A DNA stretch of 64,000 nt from Simmondsia chinensis. Its lineage: Eukaryota; Streptophyta; Magnoliopsida; Caryophyllales; Simmondsiaceae. The stretch's first letter is position 1. The number at the start of each line of letters is the position of its first letter. Below are positions 19,072 to 29,929 of the stretch, piece by piece. The stretch spans positions 7,448,637 to 7,512,636 of the forward strand of contig JAGTTD010000003.1 in the NCBI GenBank assembly GCA_018398585.1, read 5' to 3'. Both the position numbers and the translations under genes were made by a program. The notes beneath the pieces were generated by a model that was not told the DNA's origin, made no database searches, and worked only from the letters and a program-made list of their open reading frames with translations.

Positions 19072-22000
19072 ATGCCTCCTACCACTCGATCCAATGCAGC
19101 TAACAATGCCACTAAGGCCATGCCCAATGTAGTACCAGGAAATGTATCTGCTAGAGCTCCTACCTATCCTGCTGTTGTGGGAGTAGAGGGAGGAAATTCG
19201 CAAGGATTGCAGATGGATCAGGTTATGCAAATGATGCAAAGTATGCTCCTGAATGTTCAGCAGTTGGATCAGAAATTGGACAGTCAGGCTCAGAGGTTAG
19301 ATCAACTCTTAGATTGGAAAAGGAGGAGTGAATCACAGCAACAGGGGAGTGGAATTCTTCTTCCAGCTAACCAACAACCTGTTCGACAATCGGTCAGACC
19401 CCCGGATCTCAATCCTCCTGCTCCTGATTCAGGTGACAGTTCCTCCAATGTAAGAAACTACTCTTATAGACAACCTCAGGTGGATCTGAAACCATTTGAG
19501 GGAACCTTGCCTCAATCATGGTTGAGGAAATGTAAAAGATACTTCAAATTCTACAACATTGAAGTACCGGAGAAGGTGGAACTTGCAACAGTTGACTTGC
19601 ATGGAGAAATGGACACATGGTTCTATGGATTGATACGCACCAAGCCCAACCTCACCTAGACTACATTCTCAAATGAATTGTGCTCCAGATATGGTGATGA
19701 AGATGTAAGTGAGGATGTTGATAACTTCAACAAGCTGGTGCTATTTACCTCTGTTAAAGACTGCATGGCAAGATTTGAAGAATTGAGAGCTAGAATGCTT
19801 TCTGTATTCCTTGATGCTCCTGAAACGTTTTATGTGTCCAGCTTTGTTAGTGGACTCAAACCTCGCATCAAAAGTTTGGTGAAAGCTTTTGAGCCTGAAA
19901 ATTTGACTCAATCTTACACCAAAGCTAGGAAGGTGGAGAGCTCCTTGTGATCAAATGTGGATACTCCTAAGGTGAAGGGGAATTTCTCTGGTTCCTCATT
20001 CACTCAATCGACCCAACCCAGCAGCAAGAGCAGCAGCTTTAATGATAAGAAATCTCAGCGGTTATGCTACAAATGCAATCAGAAATATTTCTTTGGTCAC
20101 AAGTGTGATCCAAAGTATTTGATGACAGTCATTGGAGAAGAAAGTCAAGAGGATGAGGCTGATGAAGAGGTTCTTCAGAAACCATCTCTGGAAGAAGAAG
20201 GAGTTGATGCTGAGGATGACAGTTCTGTGGAAATATCAGTGAAGGCTTTAACAGCCTCTAGTTCCCACAACACCATTCGAATCAAGGGGACAGCAGGACA
20301 ACAGCCATTATTAATACTCATTGATAGCGGGAATACACATAGCTTTGTTGATCCCAAGGTTGTGAGAGCTGTAGGACAAGATATCATCAAGATATCACCC
20401 TTTTCCGTAACAGTGGCTGATGGGAACTCTCTCCTCACTCACACCAAATGTAAGAATTTCAGCTGGAAAATGCAAGGACATAAGTTTGTCTATGATTTTT
20501 GACTTTTGAGACTTGGAGGTTGTGATATGGTGCTAGGAGTGGATTGGATGAAGTCTTTTAGTCCAATACTCTTCGATTTCTCACAATTGGCAGTCTCTTT
20601 TGAAAAGGATGGTCTCAAGATCACATTGCAGGGCATATGTGAGCAAGGACAACTTCAGTACATGAGAGGCAAGCAGCTGCAAAAGGTTCTCAAGATGAGT
20701 GATTATCATTGGGTAGGCCATCTCTACTCAATTACACCAGTTGCAGGAGCTGATCAACCGGAGGCCACAGGTCCCTTGCAGATTCTGTAAGAAGAATTCC
20801 ACGACTTATTTGAACAGCCTAAAGGGTTGCCTCCCCACAGGGCATTTGATCACTCCATTCCCCTTAAAGAGGGAACCAATCCAGTCAACCTACGCCCCCA
20901 TAAATACCCTCATTCTCAGAAAGATGAGATTGAGCGACAGGTTGATGAATTGCTCAAAACCAAGTTCATCCGACATAGTCACAGCCCCTTTTCATCCCCG
21001 GTGATTTTGGTGAAGAAAAAAGATGGAACATCACGAATCAATTGCACTCCGTTACAGTCAAAGACAAGTTCCCAATTCCTGTCATTGATGACTTGCTTGA
21101 TGAACTCAATGGAGCTTGTTACTTTTCCAAGCTGGACCTTCGGCAGGGGTACTATCAGATAAGCGTGCAAGAGGGAAACATTCACAAGACAGCTTTTAGG
21201 ACCCATCATGGCCACTGAGTTTGTGGTGATGCCTTTTGGGCTGTCCAACGCACCAGCCACCTTCCAAGCCTTGATGAACAAGGTGTTCAAGGCTTATTTG
21301 AGGAGATTTGTCCTTGTCTTCTTCGATGACATACTCGTTTACAGCCCCACCTTGCAGCAGCATTTGGAGCACCTGAGAGTTGTTTTCCAAACAATGAGAG
21401 CTCACAAGCTATTTGCTAAGCTTTCCAAATGTGCCTTTGCCAAGACTCATGTTGAATATCTGGGACATATCATCTCATCTGAGGGATTTGCTACTAATCC
21501 CAGTAAAATTCAAGCCATGTTGAAGTGGCCAGAGCCTAAATCCCTTAAAGAATTGAGGGGATTTTTGGGCTTAACGAGTTACTACCGCAAATTCATTGTG
21601 GGGTATGGTTTAATTGCCAAACCATTGACAGATTTACTCAAGACGGACAGCTTCCATTGGGATGATGCAACTAATGATGCTTTTGAAGCATTAAAATAGA
21701 TCATGACTAAGGCACCAGTCTTAGCCATGCCTGACTTCAATCAGCCCTTCACTCTTGAAACAGATGCGAGCAGCATGGGTATAGGTGTTGTGCTTTCTCA
21801 AGGAGACAGACCATTGGCTTACTTAAGCCAAGCATTGGGGCCTAAGAACCAGAAGCTCTCTATTTATGAAAAGGAGTACATGGCAATCCTTCTAGCTGTG
21901 CAGAAATGGCACCATTACTTGGAGGGTCATCAATTTGTGATCAAAACAGATCATCAGAGCCTCAAATACTTGTTAAAACAAAGGATCACTACAAGGGTCC

Positions 22001-23619
22001 AACAAAAAGGCCTGATGAGGATGCTGGGGTTAGAGTACACCATAGAGTACAGAAAAGGAGTTGAAAATACAGTGGTCGATGCCCTCTCCAGACGTGCAGA
22101 GGAAGGAGGAGATGAAAGAATAGATGGAGCTCAGTGTGCTGCAGTCAGCCAAGTAGTACCCCTATGGATGAGAAAAGTGATCAAATCTTATGAGCTTGAG
22201 GAATTTGCTCAGTCCTGCATTGTCCCTCATTGCATCAAGTCCTCTCCTGCAGTTCCTGGCTCCAGCATTTCTGTTAATGGAGGCATAATCAGGGTCAATA
22301 GCAAGATTTATGTGGGAAATAATAGTGTTCGGAGGAACCACTTTATTGCTGCATCTCATGACTCTCCCTGGGGTGGTCATTCTGGCAGGGAAGGTTCCTA
22401 TCAAAGAGTCAAGCAGTACTTCTACTAGCCCGCATTGAAGAAGTAAGTTCAAGATTTTGTGGATCAGTGTGATACTTGTTAGCAGACTAAGGTGGAGCAC
22501 ACGCCTTACAAAGGATTACTGCAGCCTCTACCAGTTCCTAAGGGTTCTTGGACCCACATTAGCATGAATTTCATCGAGGGACTACCAAAATCTAAAGGGA
22601 AGGAAATTATTTGGGTAGTCATTGATCGTTTTACCCGATATGGCCACTTCATTGCTCTTCATCATCCCATCATAGCAGAAAAACTTGCTCGGTTGTTCTT
22701 GGATCACATTTACAAACTCCATGGCCTTCCTTAGACAATTGTATCGGACAGAGACAAGTTGTTTACCAGCAACTTTTGGAGTGAGTTGTTCCTTTTATTG
22801 GGCACTACTTTGGCCTTAAGTTCCTCTTATCACCCACAGTCGAATGGGCAAACAGAGAGGGTAAATCAGAGGGTGGAGCAGTATTTGCGTGGTATGGCAT
22901 TCTTGCATCCTAAGCAATGGCACAGATGGCTCTCCCTTGCTGAGTACTGGTACAACACCCACTTTCATAGTTCCTTGGGAACTACTCCCTTTAAGGCTCT
23001 CTATGGGTATGACCCTCCTTCTCCCTTGATCAACCAAGGTACAGTATCTCATGTGCAAGGCGTTAATGATCTACTTCAACAAAGAATTCAACTGGCTCGT
23101 CAGCTCCAGGATAATTTGAAATTAGCCCAAGCTAGGATGAAATTTTACGCTGATAAGAAGAGAATTGATAGGAGCTTCAACGTGGGTGATCGGGTTTATC
23201 TGAAATTACAGCCATACAGGCAGAGCTCAGTGGCAATTCGCAAGAACAACAAGCTGTCGGCCAGATTCTATGGTCCTTACAAGAGCATTGAACGAATTGG
23301 AAAGGTTGCATATAAGTTAGAGCTTCCCCCGAACTGCTTGGTTCACCCTGTTTTTCAGGTATCCTTGCTGAAGAAACAGATTACAACCAAGTCAGAGGGA
23401 GTTGGTAGTACCGAACAAGGAACAGCAGCGAGCTTACAAGCGAGAACTGATGGAAAACTGATCCTTGAACCTGAAGTCATCCTTGGCAATCGAGTAGTGC
23501 AGCAGCAGGGTGTTAAAACAAAGCAAATTTAGATTCAGTGGACCAATTCAGATTCTGCACAAGCTACGTGGGAAAATTACAACTTTATCAAGTCCCAATT
23601 CCCTTCTTTCCATTTTTGA
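19072..23619 (+). pseudogene. Gypsy gag-pol polyprotein (single frame, broken)
   Basis: All surviving pieces lie in one frame, as in single-ORF chromoviruses. I chose ATG 19072 because upstream in-frame codons lack an ATG. Domains in order: gag (PFEGTLPQSWLRKC near 19490); zinc knuckle CYKCNQKYFFGHKC (about 20067-20108); protease LIDSGNTHSFVD (about 20317-20352); RT with [38 protein letters not shown] and FDDILVYS (about 21322); RNase H with ETDASSMGIGVVLSQ and TDHQSLKYL; integrase zinc finger H...H...C..C (22378-22480); integrase core with DRFTRYGHF, SDRDKLFTS and HPQSNGQTERVNQ; and a chromodomain-like end with WENYNFIKSQFP. Stops occur at about 19657, 19948, 20500, 20788, 21697, 22426, 22441, 22732 and 23530. 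A short deletion near 21040 and a 2-base loss near 21219 throw the RT finger/palm region out of frame and back. Confidence 0.93.
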
Positions 23620-23632
23620 GATAAGAATGAAT

Positions 23633-23647
23633 TGAAGGGGAGGGAAT
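23633..23647 (+). other. Gypsy polypurine tract
   Basis: The purine-rich GAAGGGGAGGGAA stretch directly before the 3' LTR is the expected primer for plus-strand synthesis. Confidence 0.85.
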
Positions 23648-23948
23648 TGTCATGACCCGAGCATGTAATTAGCATAATATGTTATGGCGGGAAGCATTAG
23701 TTCATAGTTACAATTAGGCGGGAAAGTTAGTTATGGTTTGGGTGATGTGTCCGGCCAGTTGTAAGCAATTGTTAAGCATTGCAATTTACTATAAGAAGCT
23801 AGTAGGATGTATGAATCGATTATCCAATAACAAATACTCAAAATATCTTTGATATTTTACCTCTAATTCTCATCTCCTTCCCTTCTTCCTCTCATCTTAA
23901 CTCTCTCTCTCTTAGGTTAAATATCAAGTTACATCTTGATCCTTAACA
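23648..23948 (+). repeat. Gypsy 3' LTR
   Basis: 301 bp, starts TGTCATGACCCGAGCATG and ends CTTGATCCTTAACA, the same length as the 5' LTR. Confidence 0.96.
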
Positions 23949-24492
23949 GCATGCAGTGAAGTGAATTCTCAGGTATCTTCGGGGAACTTCTGATATTTGT
24001 TTGGAATATGGGAAAAGCAAGTGTTATTTGGTTGGGTATGTAGATTCTGATTATGGTGGAGACATTGATAAGAGGAAGTCCACATCAGGGTATATGTTTT
24101 GTTTAGGTGACACAGCTATCAGTTGGAGAGCGTGTTTACAGCTTGTTACAGCACAGTCTACTACCGAGGTCAAATATATGGCAGTCAGAGAAGCGTTCAA
24201 AGAAGCCGTCTGGTTGAGAGATTTGATCAGTGAAATCAGTGTCGAGCAGGGCACAGTTAGAGTCTACTATGATAGTCAGTTTGCCATTCACCTAGCGAAA
24301 GATCAGATGTCACATCATGACAAAATGAAGCATATAGATGTGAAGCATCATTTTATTAGAGATCTGATTGACGAGTGAAAGGTGGAGTTGAAAAAAATTG
24401 GGACTGAGGACAATCCAGCAAACATGTTCACTAAGGTTCTACCAGGGAGCAAATTCGAGCATTACTCAAATTTGGTGGGTCTTTCAGTTTGA
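23949..24492 (+). pseudogene. C1 Copia gag-pol, 3' part (RNase H C-terminus)
   Basis: Continues the C1 reading after the Gypsy: HAVK, a stop where C2 has Trp (TGG to TGA), ILRYLRGTSD, GYVDSDYGGDIDKRKSTSG (RNase H catalytic region), SWRACLQLVTAQSTTEVKYM, YYDSQFAIHLA, KHIDVKHHFIRDLI, another stop, then the NPANMFTKVLPGSKFEH end. The terminal stop is at 24490-24492. Confidence 0.92.
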
Positions 24493-24567
24493 TGTGTGTT
24501 AGCCACGGTTGAGGGGGCATTTGTGGAGAAGGTAGAGTTATTTTATTGTTGATGTTTATTTTGAGCC

Positions 24568-24579
24568 AAGGTGGAGATT
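24568..24579 (+). other. C1 polypurine tract
   Basis: AAGGTGGAGATT immediately precedes the 3' LTR start TGTTAGG. Confidence 0.75.
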
Positions 24580-25053
24580 TGTTAGGAAAATGTCTCAAAA
24601 TATACTTGGTATTTAGTAGAGATGCTGTGAGGATGTCAATCGATCGGGGGAAGCACCGATCGATTGGACACAAGCATAGAATTTAAGAAGAATTGCCGTA
24701 GCTGGGCCGATCGATCGGCTAGGAGCCGATCGATCTGGAACCGCGTTTCCTGAGCAGCTATAAATATGGACGTAGGGTTGCGTCACAAGTTATCCAATTG
24801 CAAAAGTGAGGTTTTCCCCATAGCGGCGCCGCCACCAATAAAATTGAGTGTGAGAGAAATATTGTAATTCTTCTTTTGATTCAATAATAAAAGCTCCGAT
24901 CTTCGCCCGTGGTTTTCTCCCCTTTCGATTGTAAAGGGGTTTCCACGTAAATCATTGTGTCATTGTTTCCTTTCTCTTTTAGTCCATTTATTTCTCGTTT
25001 TGTCGTGGTATTTGATTCGATTGCATACCGAAAAAATTGTTTATTTCCGCACA
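24580..25053 (+). repeat. C1 3' LTR (complete U3)
   Basis: 474 bp, TGTTAGGAAA...TTCCGCACA. It carries the U3 palindrome cluster missing from the 5' LTR, a TATA box CTATAAATA at 24758-24766, an AATAAA signal near 24886 and the R/U5 region shared with C2. Confidence 0.95.
24637..24746 (+). promoter_or_regulatory. CGATCGATC palindrome cluster in C1 U3
   Basis: Four sites (AATCGATCGG, CCGATCGATTGG, CCGATCGATCGG, CCGATCGATCT) lie within 110 bp, ending about 12 bp before the TATA box at 24758. C2 LTRs carry equivalent clusters. Repeated palindromes just upstream of TATA suggest transcription-factor or silencing sites in the retrotransposon promoter. The function is inferred. Confidence 0.55.
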
Positions 25054-25058
25054 CTAAT

Positions 25059-26090
25059 GATTGAGAATATACTCATGAAGAGTGATTTTATTTGTTGGCC
25101 TCCATATCTTTGTAGTTTTATTCAAATTACCTCTTGTAGGCTCTTCTTTATAACTTGTGATGAACTTGTCTTAAATCTATGACAATTTTTGTTGCATTCA
25201 AGTCTAATCTAGTCTTTGGTTCTTTTCTTCTGATAAAAACATCTTTATTTTTCAAGTTACTATTACATAATCTTAATTGTTTTATACAAGGTAATGATAA
25301 ATTGCATATTTAACAAATTTTAGGACATTCGTCTCGTAACATGAAACTACTAATCAAGGTCATAAATTGAGGTTGAAATTGTTTGGGTAACTCAAAATTG
25401 GAAACTAATCAACCTAGTTGACATGAAACCAAGATAGATCGCGCCCAAAATCTTCTTACCCAACTCAAACCCAGCTTGTGGGAATTCATATCCCAAAATA
25501 AACCTACCAAATTAACCCGAAAATCATATACAACTTGAGCACAATGATCTTACCCAAATAAACTTGGCTTGAGTTGACCAAAATTATGACATGTCTCAAA
25601 TCCTATCAAATCGAATCGGAACTCAACCTCAATTGATCTACACCCCGAAATAATTTAACTTGACAGACCTGAAACTCGAGACGGTTAGTTATGAAATTAT
25701 AATTCTAACTTTTAGCTCCTTTAAGTATACAAAAAAAATACAATTTTCCAAACATGGCCCTAGATTCCAAGGGAGCAAAAGTGCCAATTACAGCATGATT
25801 ATAGCCAGCTATCAAACACTCATTGTCCTCATAATTACTTTTGGCATAATCGTAATTAATGCTCTTAATTAACTATCTAAAATGATTATGTGCCATTTCC
25901 AAAGCACGTGACGCACAAAGCAACGATTTTTGGGATTGCATGCTTGTTAAGGAAACCTCCACACTCCCTAAGTACTTAGCTTGTTTTTTAAGGGTTTCTT
26001 TCATAGCTTATTACTAGACTAGGCTAGGTTTTCATTTGTAAACAAATTCACTTAACATAGGTAAAACAACAATGATTGAATAATACTTTC
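25059..26090. other. AT-rich spacer with low-complexity stretch
   Basis: No gene seen. About 25370-25690 is made of ACTCAAA, TTGACC and CCCAAA words much like 12660-13340, so a dispersed low-complexity repeat is likely. The other short frames are not convincing. Confidence 0.45.
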
Positions 26091-26396
26091 GGGTTATTTA
26101 TACCAAAGATCTCCATACTTTTAATTGTATCAATTTAGTCTCTATACAATTGATATTGTGTCAATTTCATGCCTAGATTAAATTTACGTTAACTTGTTAA
26201 TGAATTTTTTTAATGGTTCAGCCATATGTTGGATTAAATTGAGCCAACGGATGGATTTGTAATGGATTACTTGCATTTAACGTGATTGTGCCATTAAAAT
26301 TATATTAATAATTTAACTTAAATTTTTGACACAGTTAAAGTATAAAGACTAAATTGACACAATAAGAAAAGTATAAGAACCTATGGTGTAAATAAT
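26091..26396. mobile_element. MITE copy 2
   Basis: Begins GGGTTATTTATACCA and ends TATGGTGTAAATAA, with the same internal phrases as copy 1 (AATTTAGTC, AATTGACACAATA), in the same orientation. About 306 bp. The right end is less well preserved. No coding capacity. Confidence 0.65.
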
Positions 26397-26760
26397 AATA
26401 ATATTTCTAAATAATTACAGCAAACTTCGTATATGAAATTGACCCCAAACTACTGCTTGGGATCCCCCAATTTTAAGGGCACCCAAATTATAGGTTTTTA
26501 GTTTTTAAAGTATCTTTTGTTAATATTAATAGATTTTACGATTAAAATTTTTGTATTACTAGATATTATTAAATGAAATGTTATTATATATGAAGGATCT
26601 CACTTGAAACTTTCGCTTGAGGCCCCAAAAATGTCAGGGTCGGCCTCGAAGGTTTAAAGGTAGCAGTGGACGTTAGGTTATCTTGTTATTCTTCCCCCAT
26701 ATTCCGGGGATAAATTTTCTTACTAACATTTTTGAAGGATTGAACTATCAATTCTGAAAG
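26397..26760. other. Spacer; possible hAT-like terminus
   Basis: No gene. GGCCCCAAAAATGTCAGGGT followed by CGGCC (about 26622-26645) resembles the inverted end of plant hAT elements that start CAGGGCCGGCC, but no opposite terminus or TSD was found. Confidence 0.3.
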
Positions 26761-27120
26761 TAATATATTCAGAATGATTTGACTGCCCAACAGAAGCTTG
26801 ATTTTGGTGGTGGCACAATCAAGAAAACGTTTCGAGAATCCAAATATTATGAGAATTGGATCCTGTATGACTCAATGGTTCTTTTATGGATCCTAAGTTT
26901 TATTCTAAGGATATTTATGATAGTACCGCTTATATTGAGACGACATATGAGGTATGGCTTAAGTTTAGGGCTGATTCTCACAAGGGAGTGTGCCAGAGGA
27001 TACAAATTAAAACATGATATTTCTCAACTTCATGAGCTTTGAGTATTGGTTGGATGAGCCTTTTTTTTTTTTTTTTTTTTTTTGGATCTACAGGTTGGAT
27101 GAACTTTATGCTAAGGTTAA
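26761..27120 (+). pseudogene. Copia relic D: gag fragment
   Basis: The readings NWILYDSMVLLWILS, then SKDIYD...YIETTYEVW in another frame, then YKLKHDISQLHEL correspond to the UBN2-type GAG core (WxxCNxMVxSWILNSxSKxI, ETAxEVW, LxxxISxLxQ). A T23 run at 27061-27083 interrupts it, and GGTTGGATGA occurs on both sides of the run, suggesting a small duplication. No other domain of this element is nearby. Confidence 0.65.
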
Positions 27121-27179
27121 ACTAAGTTTCTTCCCATACGGTTGTTCTATACTGTATATTGTTAAGTAGTTCATAATAT

Positions 27180-28620
27180 GTGTTTATACACATCAAGATG
27201 CATTATTTAATTTGAAGACTATAATTTAAATTTCTTTTAGAAAATATAGGAAAGCATCTAAATAGTAATTATATTCTAGAACCATTAAATAATTAACAAT
27301 TCAAAATATAGGACAAATTTTAATATACAAATTGGAGTTCTAATATTCACAAAAAAAAATATTGGTTCTAAGATGTTTGTCTATATAGCAAGCTTCATTA
27401 CTTTAAATTTCTGTTAAAAATTATAGCAAAGCATCTAAATTGTAATTGTATTGTAGAAACATTAAATAATTAACAATTCATAATATAAGACAAATTTTAA
27501 TAGAGAAATTGGAGTTTTAATATTCACAAAAAAATTATTTGTTCTAACATTTTTGTCTATATAGCAAGCCGTATCGTTTAAGTTAAACACTATCATTCAA
27601 AGTTTTGTCAATGCTTTAAAAATGTAAAACCGAAAAAGATATTTTTTCATTTGTATCAATAAGGAGATATTTAAGATATAGAAATGAATGTAAATTGTAG
27701 AGAACAATGAATTTGTATCAATTAATGTTTTTATACAGAGCAGGATGCATTATTTAATTTGAAGACTATACTTTAAATTTGTGTTAAAAAAATGTAAGAA
27801 TACATCTAAATTTTAATTGTATTTTAGACGTATTAAATAATTATCAATTGAAAATATAGGACAAATTCTAATATACAAATTGGAGTTCTAATATTAACAT
27901 AAATTTTTTTTGCTTCTAACATGTTGGTTTATACAGCAAGATGTATTGTTTAATTTAAAGACTATACTTTAAAGTTTTGTCAATTCTTTTCAAAATTTTA
28001 AAACGAATAAGACAATTTTTCATTTGTACAAAAAGGATATATTTAAATGAATGTAAATTGTAACGAACTATTAACTTGTATCATTCACATAAATACTAAT
28101 TCATAAGTTATTTTGACAATGTAATTCTTAATGATAAATTTAATTTCTTGAATCTAAATGCAAGAAATATATTGTTATATAAATATTAATAGAACTATAA
28201 AAAGTGACATTAAAATACAAATGAAAGTTAGTTCATAATACGTGCAACAAATATTGTGTAACATATCACATGTAATTTTTAATGTAAATATTATCCAAAT
28301 TTCACATAGGATTTTGGTACTTGATTCGTGACATACAACTTCACTATTATAAATTGGGATGCAAATGAATATAAATTGTAGGGAACCATTATTTTATATC
28401 ATTTACATAAAAAATAATTCGTAAATTTTTTGGATAGTGCAATTCCTAATGATAAATTTAATTTGTGTAACATACTAAAGAAACATAGTTCATAATACAT
28501 GCAACAAATATTGTGTAACATATCACATGTAATGTTTAATTTAAATATTATCCAAATTATTTTAGTAGTTGATTTGTGACCTAGAACTTCAAATTGTAAA
28601 TTGGGATGCAAATATAAAGG
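27180..28620. repeat. AT-rich complex direct-repeat block
   Basis: Direct repeats at several scales are present. Units around GCATCTAAAT...GAGTTCTAATATTCAC occur at about 27251, 27428 and (diverged) 27799. A larger module with AAGTTTTGTCAATGC and CATTTGTA recurs at about 27600 and 27970. A block with GTTCATAATACGTGCAACAA recurs at 28231 and 28488 (257 bp apart). All copies are diverged and in the same orientation. No coding capacity or LTR ends seen. Confidence 0.75.
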
Positions 28621-28999
28621 ATTTGTTCTCGGAGATGTGAGTTGTTACGTACCTGATAGCTTTCCATTTATATGTTGATCCCGTACTCCAAAGCGGGGCT
28701 TAGCTTTTATGATCTCGGCCATACTATAAAATATAAATAATTTTGTCAGATATTGTTCTTACTATCTTATTAATTTTAATTTGTTGCAAATATGGCAATA
28801 CACATGTAAAAAAAAATATAGTTATTACAATGTGTTTTCTCATCTTTGTCGGAACCTAAATTTTTTTTATGCTGAAGTCATACACTTTGGAAATAACTAT
28901 CTTCCAAAAAATAATGATATTGAACTATGTAAAAATATTATTAATATTTAAGCTGGGCAATGTTAGAAAAAGGACATACCAAAAGAAGGGAAAAGTTGC
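28621..28999. other. AT-rich spacer, no gene
   Basis: No open frame, domain or repeat boundary was recognised. Confidence 0.45.
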
Positions 29000-29072
29000 A
29001 ATAAACAGGATTCGAACACGGGATATCCAAGTATAATATAAATAGCATGTCAAGCCACTATAGCAAGTACAT
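29000..29072 (-). mobile_element. tRNA-derived SINE head or tRNA pseudogene
   Basis: On minus, TAGTGGCTTGACA (29061-29049) resembles an A box and GTGTTCGAATCC (29019-29008) fits the B box. The spacing of about 35 bases fits a tRNA-like polymerase III promoter. The arms do not fold into a convincing full tRNA by eye, so a SINE head or decayed tRNA is preferred over a functional tRNA. Confidence 0.45.
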
Positions 29073-29639
29073 TAAATGATATTGAAAGAAATAAAACACC
29101 ATCTAAAACTTGGCAGAGCTAGTTATTGGACTGTTGAGCCCATTACAATTGAGGGCAATGTATTATTCACATAATACATTTGCATCACTTCCTATGTAAG
29201 CAAATAAACTTTTTTGTATCATTTACGCTAAGAGATTAATTCACGGAATGTTGGAAAATACTAAATTCCAAAATTAGAGAACGAAATATTACCTTGAAGA
29301 AAATGTTATTATTGGTTAATTTGGTGTCCGTTTTGGCTACAACTCCTTAATCCTCACACCTTGTTCATGGGGTTGTTCGTAGTTGCATGAGTGGAGGTGG
29401 GGTTTTGGAGTGCAAGTGTTTATAGCCTCTTATTACTAGTATGACCACTTTTTTTTGAAGTAAATGGAGTATGACATTGTTTAGGTTCGCTTGAGTACAT
29501 TGTGGGATTTTGATTATTTAAGAAAAGGGGCCAAAAAAATTTAAAACTTAAACTTCCATAATTTATATAATTACTAATTATGACATATGACATATTATGT
29601 AATTTATATGTACTTTATTTCCTACCCTATTAAGAGATA
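29073..29639. other. AT-rich spacer, no gene
   Basis: No coding motif. A slightly GC-richer patch at 29325-29430 has no recognisable feature. Confidence 0.45.
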
Positions 29640-29880
29640 ACTCATCCTTTAACTGTAATGAAATATTGTTTCTTTCGTAATTTACTATAGTGCGAATTAC
29701 ATACATTGAGCATCATATAGGGAATCTAACAATAACATAAGTCAGTTAATAGAAAAGTTGTCCTTCAATTGTACTGAAATATTGTTTCTTCGTAATTCAC
29801 TACAGTGTGAATTATATACATTGAGCATCATTTAAGAAACTTAACAATAACTTATTTCAGTCAATACAAAAATTCACTTT
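29640..29880. repeat. Two-copy 116-bp direct repeat
   Basis: GAAATATTGTTTCTT at 29660 recurs at 29776, and the CGTAATTTACTA...GTGCGAATTAC...CATTGAGCATCAT context is conserved in both copies. It leads into the longer repeat array downstream. Confidence 0.8.
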
Positions 29881-29929
29881 CTATGTAATCAAATACTTGT
29901 GTGCATATCTTTATAGCAAAAATATTCTA

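Larger units (their letters stand above)
18668..23948 (+). mobile_element. Full-length chromovirus-type Gypsy element
   Basis: The element is 5281 bp with two 301-bp LTRs and target duplication GCATG at 18663-18667 and 23949-23953. It has a tRNA-Met primer site, one gag-pol frame, a purine tract and a C-terminal chromodomain-like segment, placing it among plant chromoviruses. It sits in the RNase H codons of Copia C1, whose reading resumes right after the second TSD copy. By-eye comparison of the LTRs gives 14 mismatches in 301 positions and no indel, younger than its host element. Confidence 0.97.
14871..25053 (+). mobile_element. Full-length Copia element C1 with nested Gypsy
   Basis: Two LTRs (14871-15208 and 24580-25053), a tRNA-Met-type primer site, gag-pol on plus and a purine tract define the element. 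The target duplication CTAAT occurs at 14866-14870 and 25054-25058. Excluding the Gypsy insertion (18668-23948) and its extra TSD copy, the element is about 4.9 kb, normal for Copia. Domain order is gag, zinc knuckle, protease, gag_pre-integrs, integrase, RT, RNase H, as in the TNT1-94-like group. It is a close relative of C2 (57132-62195). By-eye LTR divergence is about 7 percent over the shared 338 bp. Confidence 0.95.
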
